Positions 26,026 through 35,273 are shown, counted from the stretch's first letter. The stretch is 64,000 bases of DNA from CAZEHS01 sp964649745 (GCA_964649745.1 CAZYQI010000002.1:124001-188000), one strand, 5' to 3'. Translations and numbers: made by a program. The notes: a model not told the origin generated them from the letters alone.

Positions 26026-26760
26026 GTGAATCCCATAGCATTTGAGGTTTTTGGTTTTGAAATCCGCTGGTACGGCATCATCATGGCGTGTGCCATTCTT
26101 ACAGCGGTTCTGGTTGCCATGGGCAACGCAAAAAAAGCAGGCCTGTCGGAGGATGTAATCGCAGATATTGCCCTATGGGGAATCCCTGGGGGCATCATCG
26201 GGGCCCGGGTCTATTATGTGATTTTCGAATGGAGCTATTATCAGGGGAACCTGATGGAAATGATCAATATCCGAGGGGGAGGCCTTGCCATACACGGCGC
26301 CATCATCGGCGGAGTCCTGTGTGGGGGAGGCTACGTAATCTACAGGAAGCTGCCCTTCTGGAAATATGCCGATGTGGCCGGTATGAGCCTGATTATCGCC
26401 CAGGCCATTGGCCGCTGGGGAAATTTCATGAACAACGAGGCCCACGGCGGACCCACAAATCTGCCTTGGGGCATTATGGTGGATGGTCAGCGGGTTCATC
26501 CTACCTTTCTCTATGAATCCGTGTGGAACCTGAGTCTCTTCGTGTTTCTTATGTGGTATAACCAGCGGAAGAAAGCGGATGGAGAGGTGTTCTGCCTGTA
26601 TCTGATGCTGTACTCGGTTGCCCGGTTCTTTATCGAAGGTCTCCGCACGGACAGCCTGATGATAGGGCCTCTGCGGGTGGCACAGGTGGTAAGTCTCAGC
26701 CTGATCGTGGTCTTTGGAATTGTCCGGTGGCTGCTGATTCGAAATAAGCAAGCGGAGTAA
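26026..26760 (+). CDS. lgt: Prolipoprotein diacylglyceryl transferase Lgt
   Basis: A 244-residue membrane enzyme that moves diacylglycerol from phosphatidylglycerol to the lipobox cysteine of preprolipoproteins. Seven hydrophobic segments are visible. The family signature GRWGNFMNNEAHGGPT (about residues 130-145) is present, as is the earlier RGGGLAIHGAIIGG. GTG start with AGGAGG 6-7 nt upstream. Two lipoprotein precursors in this window (the sugar and oligopeptide binding proteins) are expected substrates. Confidence 0.96.
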   Translation: MNPIAFEVFGFEIRWYGIIMACAILTAVLVAMGNAKKAGLSEDVIADIALWGIPGGIIGARVYYVIFEWSYYQGNLMEMINIRGGGLAIHGAIIGGVLCGGGYVIYRKLPFWKYADVAGMSLIIAQAIGRWGNFMNNEAHGGPTNLPWGIMVDGQRVHPTFLYESVWNLSLFVFLMWYNQRKKADGEVFCLYLMLYSVARFFIEGLRTDSLMIGPLRVAQVVSLSLIVVFGIVRWLLIRNKQAE

Positions 26761-26815
26761 GATATCGGTGTGAAGTCTTAGAATAGAACGAACGTCGCCG
26801 CCATGGAGGGGTTTT

Positions 26816-28531
26816 ATGAGTGCGCTGACACAGATACGAGGAGAAATTTCAAAGTACATTGAAGTGCTGGCGGAAACCGCTGACTTTGATATCTATGTGG
26901 TGGACGATCAATTGCTTAGGGTCTGCGGCACCGGGATATACAGCAAAATGCTGGGCATTGTTTTGCCCCCCAACACCTCCAACGGCTGGGTTATAAAGAA
27001 CAGAGAACCTCTTTTTATGTTCAATCCCTGTCAAAATGAGATATGCGAAGAATGTCCCATGAACAGCTCCAACAACTGTGCCAAAGAATACTCCATCCAT
27101 GCGCCGATTCTTTCCAACGATATATGCCTAGGCTCTGTAACCATTGCTTCGGCATATGAAGATGGATCAAAGCGACGGATGGAAGCCGGAAAAGAGAAAC
27201 TGTACCGACTGGTTATGCTTATCAGTCGGGAAATCACCGCCTTGTGGGAAAATACGGTTAAGACGGGAATGCTGAACAAGCTACTGATCCATTCCGGGGA
27301 ATCCGTTATCATCACGGATCAGCAGGGACATATTCTCCAGACCACAGATCGGGTAAAAAAGAACGTTGAAGGCCTTCGAAACATTTATGAACTGATACCA
27401 AAAAATAAAGACTCCTTTGGAGATGATTTTGAGAAAACCGACTTCAGACTGAATGAACGGCTGCAAGTCTGTCGGGTGAAGGCGCCGCTGGGGAATCATG
27501 GTTACAGCCAGCTTTTTTTTCTTAAAACGGATCACCCGTCAGCCGAGGAGGAAGAGGAATCGTTCATCGACAAAGAACTGTTTCTGAGCCAGATCATCGG
27601 AAAGAATGAAGCGATTGATGAGCTGAAGACGATGGTGCGCCACGTTGCTCAGTATGATTCCAATTGCCTGATACTTGGTGAAAGCGGTACCGGGAAAGAA
27701 ATGTTTGCCCGGTTGATTCATAACCTCAGCGACCGCCGGGAGCATCCCTTTGTACCCATCAACTGCGCTGCCATACCGGAGCATCTCATGGAAAGTGAAA
27801 TGTTTGGCTACGAGCCCGGCGCGTTTACGGATGCCCATAAGAAGGGGAAAAAAGGGCTTTTTGAGGAGGCCGATCATGGAACCCTGTTTCTTGATGAAAT
27901 CGGGGATATGCCGATATATCTTCAGCCAAAGCTTCTTCGTGTCATTGAAACCGGGAAGATCACCCGAGTGGGAAGCACCAAGGAGATTCAGTTGGATGTG
28001 AGATTTGTGGCAGCTACGAATAAGAACCTTGGAGAAAAAATAAAGGAGGGGCAGTTTCGGGACGATCTCTACTACCGTCTCTGTGTAATTCCCCTGACGG
28101 TACCTGCGCTTAGGGAGAGAACAGAGGATATCCTGGAGCTGACTCGGTATTTTATGGATAAATACAATGTCCAATTCAATAAGCGGATCAACAAGATCTC
28201 AGAAGTGGTGAAAAGGATGCTGCTGCTTTACAATTGGCCAGGAAATGTCCGGGAGTTGGAAAATGTCATTGAATATGCCGTTACCATGGAGAAGACCGAT
28301 ACCCTGACAGCGGGAAGTCTTCCCTTGAATATTGGCTGTATTCAGGGGATGGAATCAGAGGGGGGGAAGAAGATCACCCTCAGCGATTTTAAACGGCAGA
28401 ATATACTGGAACTCCTGAAAAAACAGGGTGATTCCGTGGAGGCTAAGGCCGCTGCTGCCGCCGAAATGGGGATCAGCCTGTCGACTTTATATCGGTATAT
28501 CAAAAAATATGAAGGTGTATTATCAAAATGA
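26816..28531 (+). CDS. Sigma-54-dependent transcriptional activator with GAFTDA variant
   Basis: A 571-residue enhancer-binding protein. The N-terminal sensor (about residues 1-230) looks like a GAF domain plus a PAS-like segment and has a cysteine cluster C72-x4-C77-x2-C80-x7-C88 that could hold a metal or respond to redox. The AAA+ domain (about 250-490) has Walker A GESGTGKE, Walker B GTLFLDEIGD, the R-finger region FRDDLYYRL, and the sigma-54 contact loop reads G335-A-F-T-D-A instead of GAFTGA. A Fis-type helix-turn-helix ends the protein (AAAAAEMGISLSTLYRYIKK). A sigma-54 promoter lies 200 bp downstream before the amidotransferase/Opp operon, so that operon is the probable target. Confidence 0.92.
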   Translation: MSALTQIRGEISKYIEVLAETADFDIYVVDDQLLRVCGTGIYSKMLGIVLPPNTSNGWVIKNREPLFMFNPCQNEICEECPMNSSNNCAKEYSIHAPILSNDICLGSVTIASAYEDGSKRRMEAGKEKLYRLVMLISREITALWENTVKTGMLNKLLIHSGESVIITDQQGHILQTTDRVKKNVEGLRNIYELIPKNKDSFGDDFEKTDFRLNERLQVCRVKAPLGNHGYSQLFFLKTDHPSAEEEEESFIDKELFLSQIIGKNEAIDELKTMVRHVAQYDSNCLILGESGTGKEMFARLIHNLSDRREHPFVPINCAAIPEHLMESEMFGYEPGAFTDAHKKGKKGLFEEADHGTLFLDEIGDMPIYLQPKLLRVIETGKITRVGSTKEIQLDVRFVAATNKNLGEKIKEGQFRDDLYYRLCVIPLTVPALRERTEDILELTRYFMDKYNVQFNKRINKISEVVKRMLLLYNWPGNVRELENVIEYAVTMEKTDTLTAGSLPLNIGCIQGMESEGGKKITLSDFKRQNILELLKKQGDSVEAKAAAAAEMGISLSTLYRYIKKYEGVLSK

Positions 28532-28547
28532 CAATGTTTGTCATTTT
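28525..28547. promoter_or_regulatory. Candidate upstream activating sequence (palindrome)
   Basis: AAAATGACA (28525-28533), a 5-nt centre, then the exact complement TGTCATTTT (28539-28547). It overlaps the stop codon of the activator gene and lies about 185 bp before the sigma-54 promoter, a normal enhancer distance. A related imperfect copy (AAATTGACAAAT, 28598-28609) lies closer. Confidence 0.6.
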
Positions 28548-28624
28548 CAGAAACCTAGTAATAGCAGCATAAATGCAAACAATTACTCTAAATTATCAAA
28601 TTGACAAATCAAAATGAAAATATG

Positions 28625-28677
28625 AATAGAGCTGCCCCCTGAGGATTCCGTGAACTCCTCGGGGGGCAGCTCTATTT
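28625..28677 (+). terminator. Terminator after the sigma-54 activator gene
   Basis: A long stem pairs AATAGAGCTGCCCCC (28625-28639) with its complement ending at 28676, and continues with GAGGA/TCCTC inside; it is followed by TTTTGCG. It separates activator mRNA from the downstream operon. Confidence 0.85.
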
Positions 28678-28727
28678 TGCGAGCATTTGCAATGGATAAA
28701 GGGTTTTTTATAAAAACACAGGAACTA

Positions 28728-28743
28728 TGGCAGAGGAATTGCA
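28728..28743 (+). promoter_or_regulatory. Sigma-54 (-24/-12) promoter
   Basis: TGGCAGAGGAATTGCA matches TGGCAC-N5-TTGCA with the invariant GG (28729-28730) and GC (28741-28742) exactly 10 bp apart. It lies 48 bp before the start of the amidotransferase-like gene. It follows a sigma-54 activator gene and candidate enhancer palindromes. Confidence 0.8.
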
Positions 28744-28791
28744 TTTAAGCCATGATGACCATGGGAGTCGAGGGGGGGAAGGAGGAATTAT

Positions 28792-29571
28792 ATGCGACCG
28801 GTAATCGGAATAACTGCCAAGCTGTCTCAGGATGACAGCATTGGCCTATCTACGGATTTGGGGTGTAAGAATCAGTCATGGCTCTTGCTGGCGGATGATT
28901 ACATAAAATCGGTGGAACAGATGGGGGGGGCGCCCGTGGTAATACCCATCATGGGAAACTATGAAAATGCCTTTGGTATTGTCGGAAAATTGGATGGAAT
29001 CATTTTTTCCGGAGGCAATGATGTGAATCCCAAGTATTATGACGAGCGTGCGGAGTTTGAATACAAGGATCTTGTTGAAAGCCTGGACGAGTTGGAAATC
29101 AATTTGTACAGAAAGGTGTGGTTGGAAACCCGAATGCCAATTTTGGGAATCTGCCGGGGACTGCAGTTGATGAACACGGTTCACGGGGGGAAGCTGTATC
29201 AGGAAATGCGTATGGGTGAATACCCAAAACACACCTATTACAAGGATCCAATGCCGAAAAACACCATGATTCACGATGTTTCACTGAGGGAAAACACGCT
29301 GCTCCGCACTATTGTCGGGAAACCAGTGATTCAGACAAATTCCTTTCATCATCAAAGTGTCCGTGTTCTGGGAGAGGGACTGACGGTGAATGCTGTCAGT
29401 GAGGACGGCATTGTAGAGGGAATTGAGGGCGATGGAGAACGGTTTTTAATGGCAGTTCAATGGCATCCGGAGATGCTGGCGCCGGATGACAGCGTATGCG
29501 ACGTTCCCAGCAGGCGAATTTTTGATTTTTTTATTCAAGCGGCTTTGGCCTATCAGGCTGAACAGAGATAA
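28792..29571 (+). CDS. Class I glutamine amidotransferase-like gamma-glutamyl hydrolase (C26/PuuD type)
   Basis: A 259-residue free-standing hydrolase of the peptidase C26 family that cleaves gamma-glutamyl bonds, as PuuD does for gamma-glutamyl-GABA. The catalytic triad is visible: C121 in LGICRGLQ, and H225 and E227 in QWHPE. The N-terminus has RPVIGITAK, and FSGGNDVNPKYY gives the oxyanion glycines. No synthetase partner domain is fused. GGAAGGAGG precedes the ATG. It is the first gene behind a sigma-54 promoter and is followed by an oligopeptide importer, so it probably processes imported gamma-glutamyl peptides or amides. Confidence 0.88.
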   Translation: MRPVIGITAKLSQDDSIGLSTDLGCKNQSWLLLADDYIKSVEQMGGAPVVIPIMGNYENAFGIVGKLDGIIFSGGNDVNPKYYDERAEFEYKDLVESLDELEINLYRKVWLETRMPILGICRGLQLMNTVHGGKLYQEMRMGEYPKHTYYKDPMPKNTMIHDVSLRENTLLRTIVGKPVIQTNSFHHQSVRVLGEGLTVNAVSEDGIVEGIEGDGERFLMAVQWHPEMLAPDDSVCDVPSRRIFDFFIQAALAYQAEQR

Positions 29572-29594
29572 CGAAGCGAAAAGGAGGATAAGGC

Positions 29595-31214
29595 ATGAAA
29601 CGGTTATTAGCACTTATTATGGTTTTGGTTATGGCGGCCGGTACCCTGGGCTGTACCCCGAAGGCTCAGAGCGGCTCGGCGGCAGGGAAGGAAAAGGTGC
29701 TCACCCTTACCAAGGAGATGGACCTTAATTCCATGGACACCCAGTTGGCAACAGATGGGCTTTCATTCGAGGCTATTGCAGCCACGGTGGACGGACTCTA
29801 TTCCATTGACAAGGACGGAAGTGCGCAACCGGCTTTGGCTGAAAAGACAGAGGTTTCCGACGACGGCAAACAATACACCTTTACACTCCGGGATGCCAAG
29901 TGGAGTAATGGGACTCCGGTGACTGCCTCAGATTTTGTTTACGGCTGGCAACGGCTTGTAAATCCGAAATCAGCCAGTGAATATTCCTATATGTTGGAGG
30001 TTGCAGGGGTTAAGAATGCCGGAGCCTGCGCTAAAGGAGAAATGCCGCCCTCCGAGCTGGGGGTAAAAGCGACAAATGATAAGACCCTGGTAGTGGAAAT
30101 GGACACCGTTGTTCCTTTCTTTATCAAACTCATGACGTTTCCCTGCTTCTATCCCACCAATCAGGAATTTGTGGAGTCTAAAGGAGATCAGTACGCCCTT
30201 ACCCCGGATGCCCTTCTGGCCTGCGGCCCCTACAAGCTGACGGAATGGTATCCGGGAAGCAGCTTCAAGGTTGTTAAGAATGAAACGTATTGGGATGCGG
30301 CATCGGTGAAGCTGGACGCCATCAACTTCAAAGTGGTCCTGGATTCTCAAAGTGCTGTTCTTGAATACGACTCCGGTGCAACGGATTATGTGCGGCTTTC
30401 CGGAGAACTGGTCGAAAAATACAAGAACAATCCTGATTTTTCAACAACCCTTGGGAGCTATCTCTGGTACCTCAGCATCAATCAGAAAAAGGGAAATCTG
30501 AACAATCTCAATCTTGACAGAGCCCTGTCCTATGCCTTCAACCGGGAACAGATCGCCAACGCAGTGTTGAGGGACAGCTCGGTTCCTGCGAATTTCTTTG
30601 TGCCTTTGAAACTGGCTACCGGCCCCGACGGGAAAGATTTCCGTGATACTTCCCCAAAGTATTTTACGGAGGGAAAAGAAAAAGCCAAGGAATACTGGGA
30701 TAAGGCAAAAGCTGAAATTGGTAAGGATCAATTGACCATTGAGCTGCTCTTCGAAGATTCGGAGGCATCCAAGAAGGTTGCGGAGTTTATGAAATCAGAG
30801 ATTGAAACCACCTTGCCCGGCATCACCATTACCTTGAAATCGCAGCCTAAAAAGACCCGCCTTAAGCTGATGGATACCGGAGACTACGAGGTGGCGCTTA
30901 CCCGTTGGGGTCCGGACTATCAGGACCCGATGACGTACTTGGAACTGTTTATTACCGGCGGGTCCATGAACTTTGGCAGCTACTCCGATCCGAAGTATGA
31001 TGCTCTCATTGCTAAATGCCGTTCCGGTGAGATTTCTCTGGAGGAACGATGGGAGCTTTTAAAAGAAGCGGAGGGTATATTGCTGCAGGGCGGCGGACCG
31101 ATCCCAGTGTATCAGACAGGCGCTTCAAGTCTTTGGAATCCAAAAGTGACAGGTGTGATCAACAACTCAGTGGGTATTCCATACACCTACAAATTCGCGG
31201 ATATTACACAGTAA
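29595..31214 (+). CDS. Oligopeptide ABC transporter substrate-binding lipoprotein (OppA/DppA type)
   Basis: A 539-residue SBP_bac_5 binding protein. The signal peptide ends in the lipobox GTLGC (Cys20) followed by a short Ser/Gly linker. Family landmarks are LAEKTEVSDDGKQYTFTLRD, WSNGTPVTASDFVYGWQRL, ACGPYKLTEWYPGSSF and the C-terminal RWGPDYQDPMTYLELF. OppA-type proteins capture short peptides outside the cell. AAAAGGAGG lies 5-7 nt before the ATG. A strong hairpin separates it from the permease genes and probably sets the usual excess of binding protein over permease. Confidence 0.93.
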   Translation: MKRLLALIMVLVMAAGTLGCTPKAQSGSAAGKEKVLTLTKEMDLNSMDTQLATDGLSFEAIAATVDGLYSIDKDGSAQPALAEKTEVSDDGKQYTFTLRDAKWSNGTPVTASDFVYGWQRLVNPKSASEYSYMLEVAGVKNAGACAKGEMPPSELGVKATNDKTLVVEMDTVVPFFIKLMTFPCFYPTNQEFVESKGDQYALTPDALLACGPYKLTEWYPGSSFKVVKNETYWDAASVKLDAINFKVVLDSQSAVLEYDSGATDYVRLSGELVEKYKNNPDFSTTLGSYLWYLSINQKKGNLNNLNLDRALSYAFNREQIANAVLRDSSVPANFFVPLKLATGPDGKDFRDTSPKYFTEGKEKAKEYWDKAKAEIGKDQLTIELLFEDSEASKKVAEFMKSEIETTLPGITITLKSQPKKTRLKLMDTGDYEVALTRWGPDYQDPMTYLELFITGGSMNFGSYSDPKYDALIAKCRSGEISLEERWELLKEAEGILLQGGGPIPVYQTGASSLWNPKVTGVINNSVGIPYTYKFADITQ

Positions 31215-31231
31215 AGAACGGATAGATAATA

Positions 31232-31276
31232 AAGGGGCAAATTATGGGATCGTTGAGAATTCATAATTTGCCCCTT
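31232..31276 (+). repeat. Perfect 15-bp stem-loop between oppA-like and oppB-like genes
   Basis: AAGGGGCAAATTATG (31232-31246) and its exact complement (31262-31276) are separated by 15 nt. It lies directly in front of the ribosome site of the permease gene and has no T-tract. Its likely role is to protect the binding-protein mRNA end and lower downstream expression. A false in-frame ATG (31244) lies inside the stem. Confidence 0.75.
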
Positions 31277-31291
31277 AAGGAGGAGCCGGTG

Positions 31292-32230
31292 ATGGGGACG
31301 TATGCACTTAAGCGAATCGGGATTTCACTCTTTACCATTATCACGATTCTGCTGATTCTGTTTTTAATGCTGGAGCTGATGCCGGGAACACCCTTTAACG
31401 ATGAGAAATTGACACAGGAGCAGCGGACCATCATCGAAGAAAAATACGGATTGGATGACCCGGTGATGGTGCGTTTTGGTAACTATATGATGTTGATGCT
31501 GAAAGGGGATTTTGGGGTGTCGTATACCCTTCAGAAAAACATGCCCATTGCAAAGATGTTGAAGCCCAGGGTGGATGTCAGCATTGCCATCGGAATTCAG
31601 GCGGTGGTTCTGGGGTCTTTGATAGGGCTGGTGCTGGGTGTGGTTGCAGCCTTGAAGCACAACACATGGGTTGACAATCTCACCAGCGTCATATCGGTTT
31701 GCGGGGTCAGCATCCCCTCTTATGTGTTTGCATTGGGGTTGGCATACCTGCTGGGATACAAGCTCAGGGTCTTTCCCATCCTGTTTAACCCGGCGGATGC
31801 GGTAAGGTCCAGCGTGTTGCCTACCATTGCTCTGTCAATGTTCACCATCGCAACGGTTTCCAGATTTTTGCGGAGCGAAATGCTGGAGGTTTTCGGAAGC
31901 GATTATATCCTGCTGGCTAAGGCCAAGGGAATCAACGAGGGGAAGCTCATCCTGCGCCATGGCCTGAGGAATGCCTTGATTCCGGTGATTACGGTTCTGG
32001 GCCCCTTGGTGGTCAGCCTGATGACCGGCAGTCTGGTAGTGGAAAAAATATTTGCCATACCGGGTCTTGGAAGCCTTTTCGTAACAGCCATACAGGTAAA
32101 TGACTACAATGTGGTCATCGCGGTGGCGTTTATCTACAGTGTCTTGTTTATTGCGGTGATGCTGGCAGTGGATATTCTGTATGGCGTCATTGATCCACGA
32201 ATAAGACTGGCAAAGGCGGGTGAGCGTTAA
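31292..32230 (+). CDS. Oligopeptide ABC transporter permease (OppB/DppB type)
   Basis: A 312-residue permease with about six membrane helices. Typical features are the N-terminal YALKRIGISLFTIITI helix, GLDDPVMVRFGNYM with the DFGVSY motif after it, and the cytoplasmic EAA-like loop (DYILLAKAKGINEGKLILRHGLRNALIPVI region). ATG 31292 is used because AAGGAGGAG lies 6 nt upstream; the longer frame from 31244 would begin inside the hairpin. The stop overlaps the next start by one base (TAATG). Confidence 0.94.
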   Translation: MGTYALKRIGISLFTIITILLILFLMLELMPGTPFNDEKLTQEQRTIIEEKYGLDDPVMVRFGNYMMLMLKGDFGVSYTLQKNMPIAKMLKPRVDVSIAIGIQAVVLGSLIGLVLGVVAALKHNTWVDNLTSVISVCGVSIPSYVFALGLAYLLGYKLRVFPILFNPADAVRSSVLPTIALSMFTIATVSRFLRSEMLEVFGSDYILLAKAKGINEGKLILRHGLRNALIPVITVLGPLVVSLMTGSLVVEKIFAIPGLGSLFVTAIQVNDYNVVIAVAFIYSVLFIAVMLAVDILYGVIDPRIRLAKAGER

Positions 32231-33234
32231 TGGATCAGCAGCTTGAAAAAGAGGACTTTGGGTTTGCTTCGGCCAGCCGGGCGACGATTGATGCCTATGA
32301 CGCCTTCGGAGAGTCCTTTGCCAAGGATGTTTCCGCACGGTTCATGAAGAATAAAGGCGCTCTTGTTGGATTTATCTGTATCCTTGTCATTGTTTTGATG
32401 GCAATTCTTGCACCGTTTTTCACCGTACATACCTATAAGTCTGTGATTATCGAACATGCATCTCTGCCGCCCAGAGTTCCGGTGCTTGAACAGATAGGAA
32501 TTTGTGACGGGATCGCGGAGGGGGTTGACCGATATCAGCAGGCGGGAGCATCGGAAAGCTATTACTTCTTCGGTACCGACACCCTGGGCCGGGATCTGTG
32601 GACCCGCACCTGGGTAGGAACCCGGATATCCCTCTACATTGCGGCCTTAGCCATGATGATCGATCTGATTATAGGGATCACTTTTGGTATGGTTTCGGGT
32701 TTTTTTGGTGGAAAGATCGATCTTGTTATGCAGCGTTTTCTGGAAATTATTAACGGGATCCCAAATTTGGTCATTGTGACGCTGCTGGTCCTGATCCTTA
32801 AGCCGGGGATATTATCCATCACCGTGGCCCTGTTCATCAAGGGGTGGATCGGTATGAGTCAGGTGGTGCGGGCACAGGTTCTGAAGCTGAAGGAGCAGGA
32901 ATTCATTCTGGCTTCCCGGACCTTGGGAACACCTAAATCTCAGATCATTATCAAGGAGGTTTTCCCAAATATCATGGGGCAGGTCATCATCATGTCCATG
33001 TTTTCGATTCCCAATGCGATATTCACGGAGTCTTTTCTGGCCTTTATTGGTTTGGGACTTCAGGCTCCCATGGCCTCTCTGGGGGTTCTGATCAATGACG
33101 GTTTCAAATCATTCTTGGTATTTCCCTACATGGTTGCGATTCCAACCACGGTTTTGGCTGTGCTTATGCTCAGCTTCAATATCATGGCCGATGGGCTGCG
33201 AGACGCGTTTGATCCAAAAATGAAGGAAATGTAG
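32230..33234 (+). CDS. Oligopeptide ABC transporter permease (OppC/DppC type)
   Basis: A 334-residue permease, partner of the upstream OppB-like protein. It has a cytoplasmic N-terminus of about 40 residues with FMKNKGALVGFICI starting the first helix. The motif FFGTDTLGRDLWTRTWVGTR before helix 2 is diagnostic for OppC, and the EAA loop reads EFILASRTLGTPKSQIIIKEVFPN. The loop between helix 1 and the FGTD motif is extended, as in Firmicutes Opp systems. Start codon overlaps the previous stop. Confidence 0.94.
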   Translation: MDQQLEKEDFGFASASRATIDAYDAFGESFAKDVSARFMKNKGALVGFICILVIVLMAILAPFFTVHTYKSVIIEHASLPPRVPVLEQIGICDGIAEGVDRYQQAGASESYYFFGTDTLGRDLWTRTWVGTRISLYIAALAMMIDLIIGITFGMVSGFFGGKIDLVMQRFLEIINGIPNLVIVTLLVLILKPGILSITVALFIKGWIGMSQVVRAQVLKLKEQEFILASRTLGTPKSQIIIKEVFPNIMGQVIIMSMFSIPNAIFTESFLAFIGLGLQAPMASLGVLINDGFKSFLVFPYMVAIPTTVLAVLMLSFNIMADGLRDAFDPKMKEM

Positions 33235-33244
33235 GGGGTGCGCC

Positions 33245-34354
33245 ATGGGTGAAGAAAAAAGAGAACGGATATTGTCAATCAGGGACCTGGATATTTCCTT
33301 CAGTACCTCATCGGGTCAACTGAATGCCATAAGGGGAATACGGCTGGACCTGTTCAAGGGAGAAACCATCGCCATTGTAGGAGAAAGCGGCAGTGGTAAA
33401 AGTGTTACCGTCAAGGCTATCATGGGAATTCTCAGTAACAACGGAACCATCAACAGTGGCTCTATCCGTTACAGTTGTAAAGATGAGCAAGACAAAACCA
33501 GGGAGTACGACATCGTCAAGATGCTTCCCCAGGAGATACGGCGTGAAATCAGCGGAAAGCGCATTGCAATGGTGTTTCAGGATCCCATGACCTCCCTGAA
33601 CCCCACCATGACCATTGGAAATCAGATTATGGAAGGGATGCGGCACCATTACGGAACGGCACGGGCCGAGGCATGGGAAAAATCAGAAGAGCTTCTGAAG
33701 CGGGTGGGAATTGATAATCCCTCGAAACGGATGCGGCAATATCCGAATGAACTTTCCGGAGGGATGCGGCAGCGGGTGGTCATCGCCATCGCCCTGTCCT
33801 GCGACCCTGAGGTTTTGATCTGTGACGAACCGACAACGGCCCTTGATGTGACGGTACAGGCAAAAATTCTGGAGCTGATCAAAGATATTCAAAAGGAAAA
33901 GGGTGTTTCGGTGATTTATATCACTCACGACCTGGGGGTTGTCGCCAAGGTGGCGGATTACGTAGCCATCATGTATGCCGGGAGAATTGTGGAAAAAGGG
34001 TTGGTGGAGGAGATATTCTATGACCCCCGGCACCCCTACACCTGGGGACTGTTGTCCTCCATACCGGACATTACCGCCTTGGGAGAAAAGCTGTATTCCA
34101 TTCCCGGCAATCCCATCAATCTGATGAATGCCTTTGAAGGGGACGCGTTTGCTCCACGAAACCCGTATGCGCTGAATATCGATTTTAGGCTGAATCCTCC
34201 GATGTTCAATGTGGGTGGGAAGCATCGAGTGGCCACATGGCTGGCTCATAAGGATGCGCCAGAGGTTAAAATACCCGATACCCTGCGGGGACGGATAGAC
34301 AAAATGCTGCAGGAGGTTCAGTGGGATGAACAGAACGCCCTTATTGGAGGTTAA
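33245..34354 (+). CDS. Oligopeptide ABC transporter ATP-binding protein (OppD type)
   Basis: A 369-residue ATPase. Walker A GESGSGKSV, Q-loop region MVFQDPMTSLNPTMTI, signature LSGGMRQRV and Walker B VLICDEPTTALD are intact. The C-terminal extension, which often carries cysteines (FAPRC pattern), reads GDAFAPRNPYAL, so it lacks them, as in the Gram-positive OppD branch. It lies 10 bp after OppC. The 3' end overlaps the OppF gene by 29 nt. Confidence 0.95.
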   Translation: MGEEKRERILSIRDLDISFSTSSGQLNAIRGIRLDLFKGETIAIVGESGSGKSVTVKAIMGILSNNGTINSGSIRYSCKDEQDKTREYDIVKMLPQEIRREISGKRIAMVFQDPMTSLNPTMTIGNQIMEGMRHHYGTARAEAWEKSEELLKRVGIDNPSKRMRQYPNELSGGMRQRVVIAIALSCDPEVLICDEPTTALDVTVQAKILELIKDIQKEKGVSVIYITHDLGVVAKVADYVAIMYAGRIVEKGLVEEIFYDPRHPYTWGLLSSIPDITALGEKLYSIPGNPINLMNAFEGDAFAPRNPYALNIDFRLNPPMFNVGGKHRVATWLAHKDAPEVKIPDTLRGRIDKMLQEVQWDEQNALIGG

Positions 34355-35273
34355 AGAACTAAAACAGCACTTCAAAATCAGCCGGAAGTTTACGGTTAAG
34401 GCGGTAGATGGAGTAAGCTTTAAGATATACCGGGGGGAAACCTACGGATTAGTGGGTGAAAGCGGCAGTGGGAAATCCACCATCGGACGGTCGGTCATTC
34501 GCCTATACAAGCCCACATCAGGGGAGGTGCTGTTTGACGATATTTCCATCAGCGGCAGCCTTAACCAGGAAACCACCGCTCATCTCAGGACCAAAATGCA
34601 GATGATTTTTCAGGATCCCATGGCATCACTGAACCCGAGAAAGAAAGTGATGGATATCATCGCAGAAGGCATTGACAATCATCGCTGTTATCGCACTGGA
34701 AAGGAGCGGGAGGAGAAGGTTTTTAAGATTCTGGATCGGGTGGGGTTGTCTCGGGAGCATGCCAACCGTTACCCGCATCAGTTTTCCGGAGGACAGAGGC
34801 AGCGCATCGGCATAGCCCGTGCCCTGATTATGAACCCAAGCCTGATTATCGCCGACGAAGCCATTAGTGCATTGGATGTGTCCATCCAGGCTCAGGTGGT
34901 CAATTTGATGAAAGAAATCCAAGAAGAAACAGGGATAACCTATTTGTTCATTGCCCATGATCTGTCCATGGTGAAATACATCTCAGACCGGATCGGTGTT
35001 CTTCATCTGGGCCACTTGGTGGAGACAGGGACAACCGAGGAAATTTTCAGCAATCCCATACACCCGTACACCCGCTCCCTGCTGTCGGCCATTTTGGAAC
35101 CGAACCCTCTGGTTGCCCGAAATTCAATTTCTGAAAGCTATGATTATAAAACCAGTGGAATTGATTACGCCTTGGGCGCTTCCCGCTGTGTGTCCGGGGA
35201 GCACTACGTTCTGGCGACCGAAAGTGAATTCGGTAAATGGACATCCGGAACGTTTAAAGATCCCTGCTCATGA
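34326..35273 (+). CDS. Oligopeptide ABC transporter ATP-binding protein (OppF type)
   Basis: A 315-residue ATPase, second motor subunit. It has GESGSGKSTIGRSV (Walker A), MIFQDPMASLNPRKKV, FSGGQRQRIGIARAL (signature) and LIIADEAISALDVS, where the usual Walker B EP is EA, a normal OppF variation. Its start lies inside the OppD gene, 9 nt after AGGAGG. A terminator 90 bp downstream ends the operon. Confidence 0.95.
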   Translation: MNRTPLLEVKELKQHFKISRKFTVKAVDGVSFKIYRGETYGLVGESGSGKSTIGRSVIRLYKPTSGEVLFDDISISGSLNQETTAHLRTKMQMIFQDPMASLNPRKKVMDIIAEGIDNHRCYRTGKEREEKVFKILDRVGLSREHANRYPHQFSGGQRQRIGIARALIMNPSLIIADEAISALDVSIQAQVVNLMKEIQEETGITYLFIAHDLSMVKYISDRIGVLHLGHLVETGTTEEIFSNPIHPYTRSLLSAILEPNPLVARNSISESYDYKTSGIDYALGASRCVSGEHYVLATESEFGKWTSGTFKDPCS

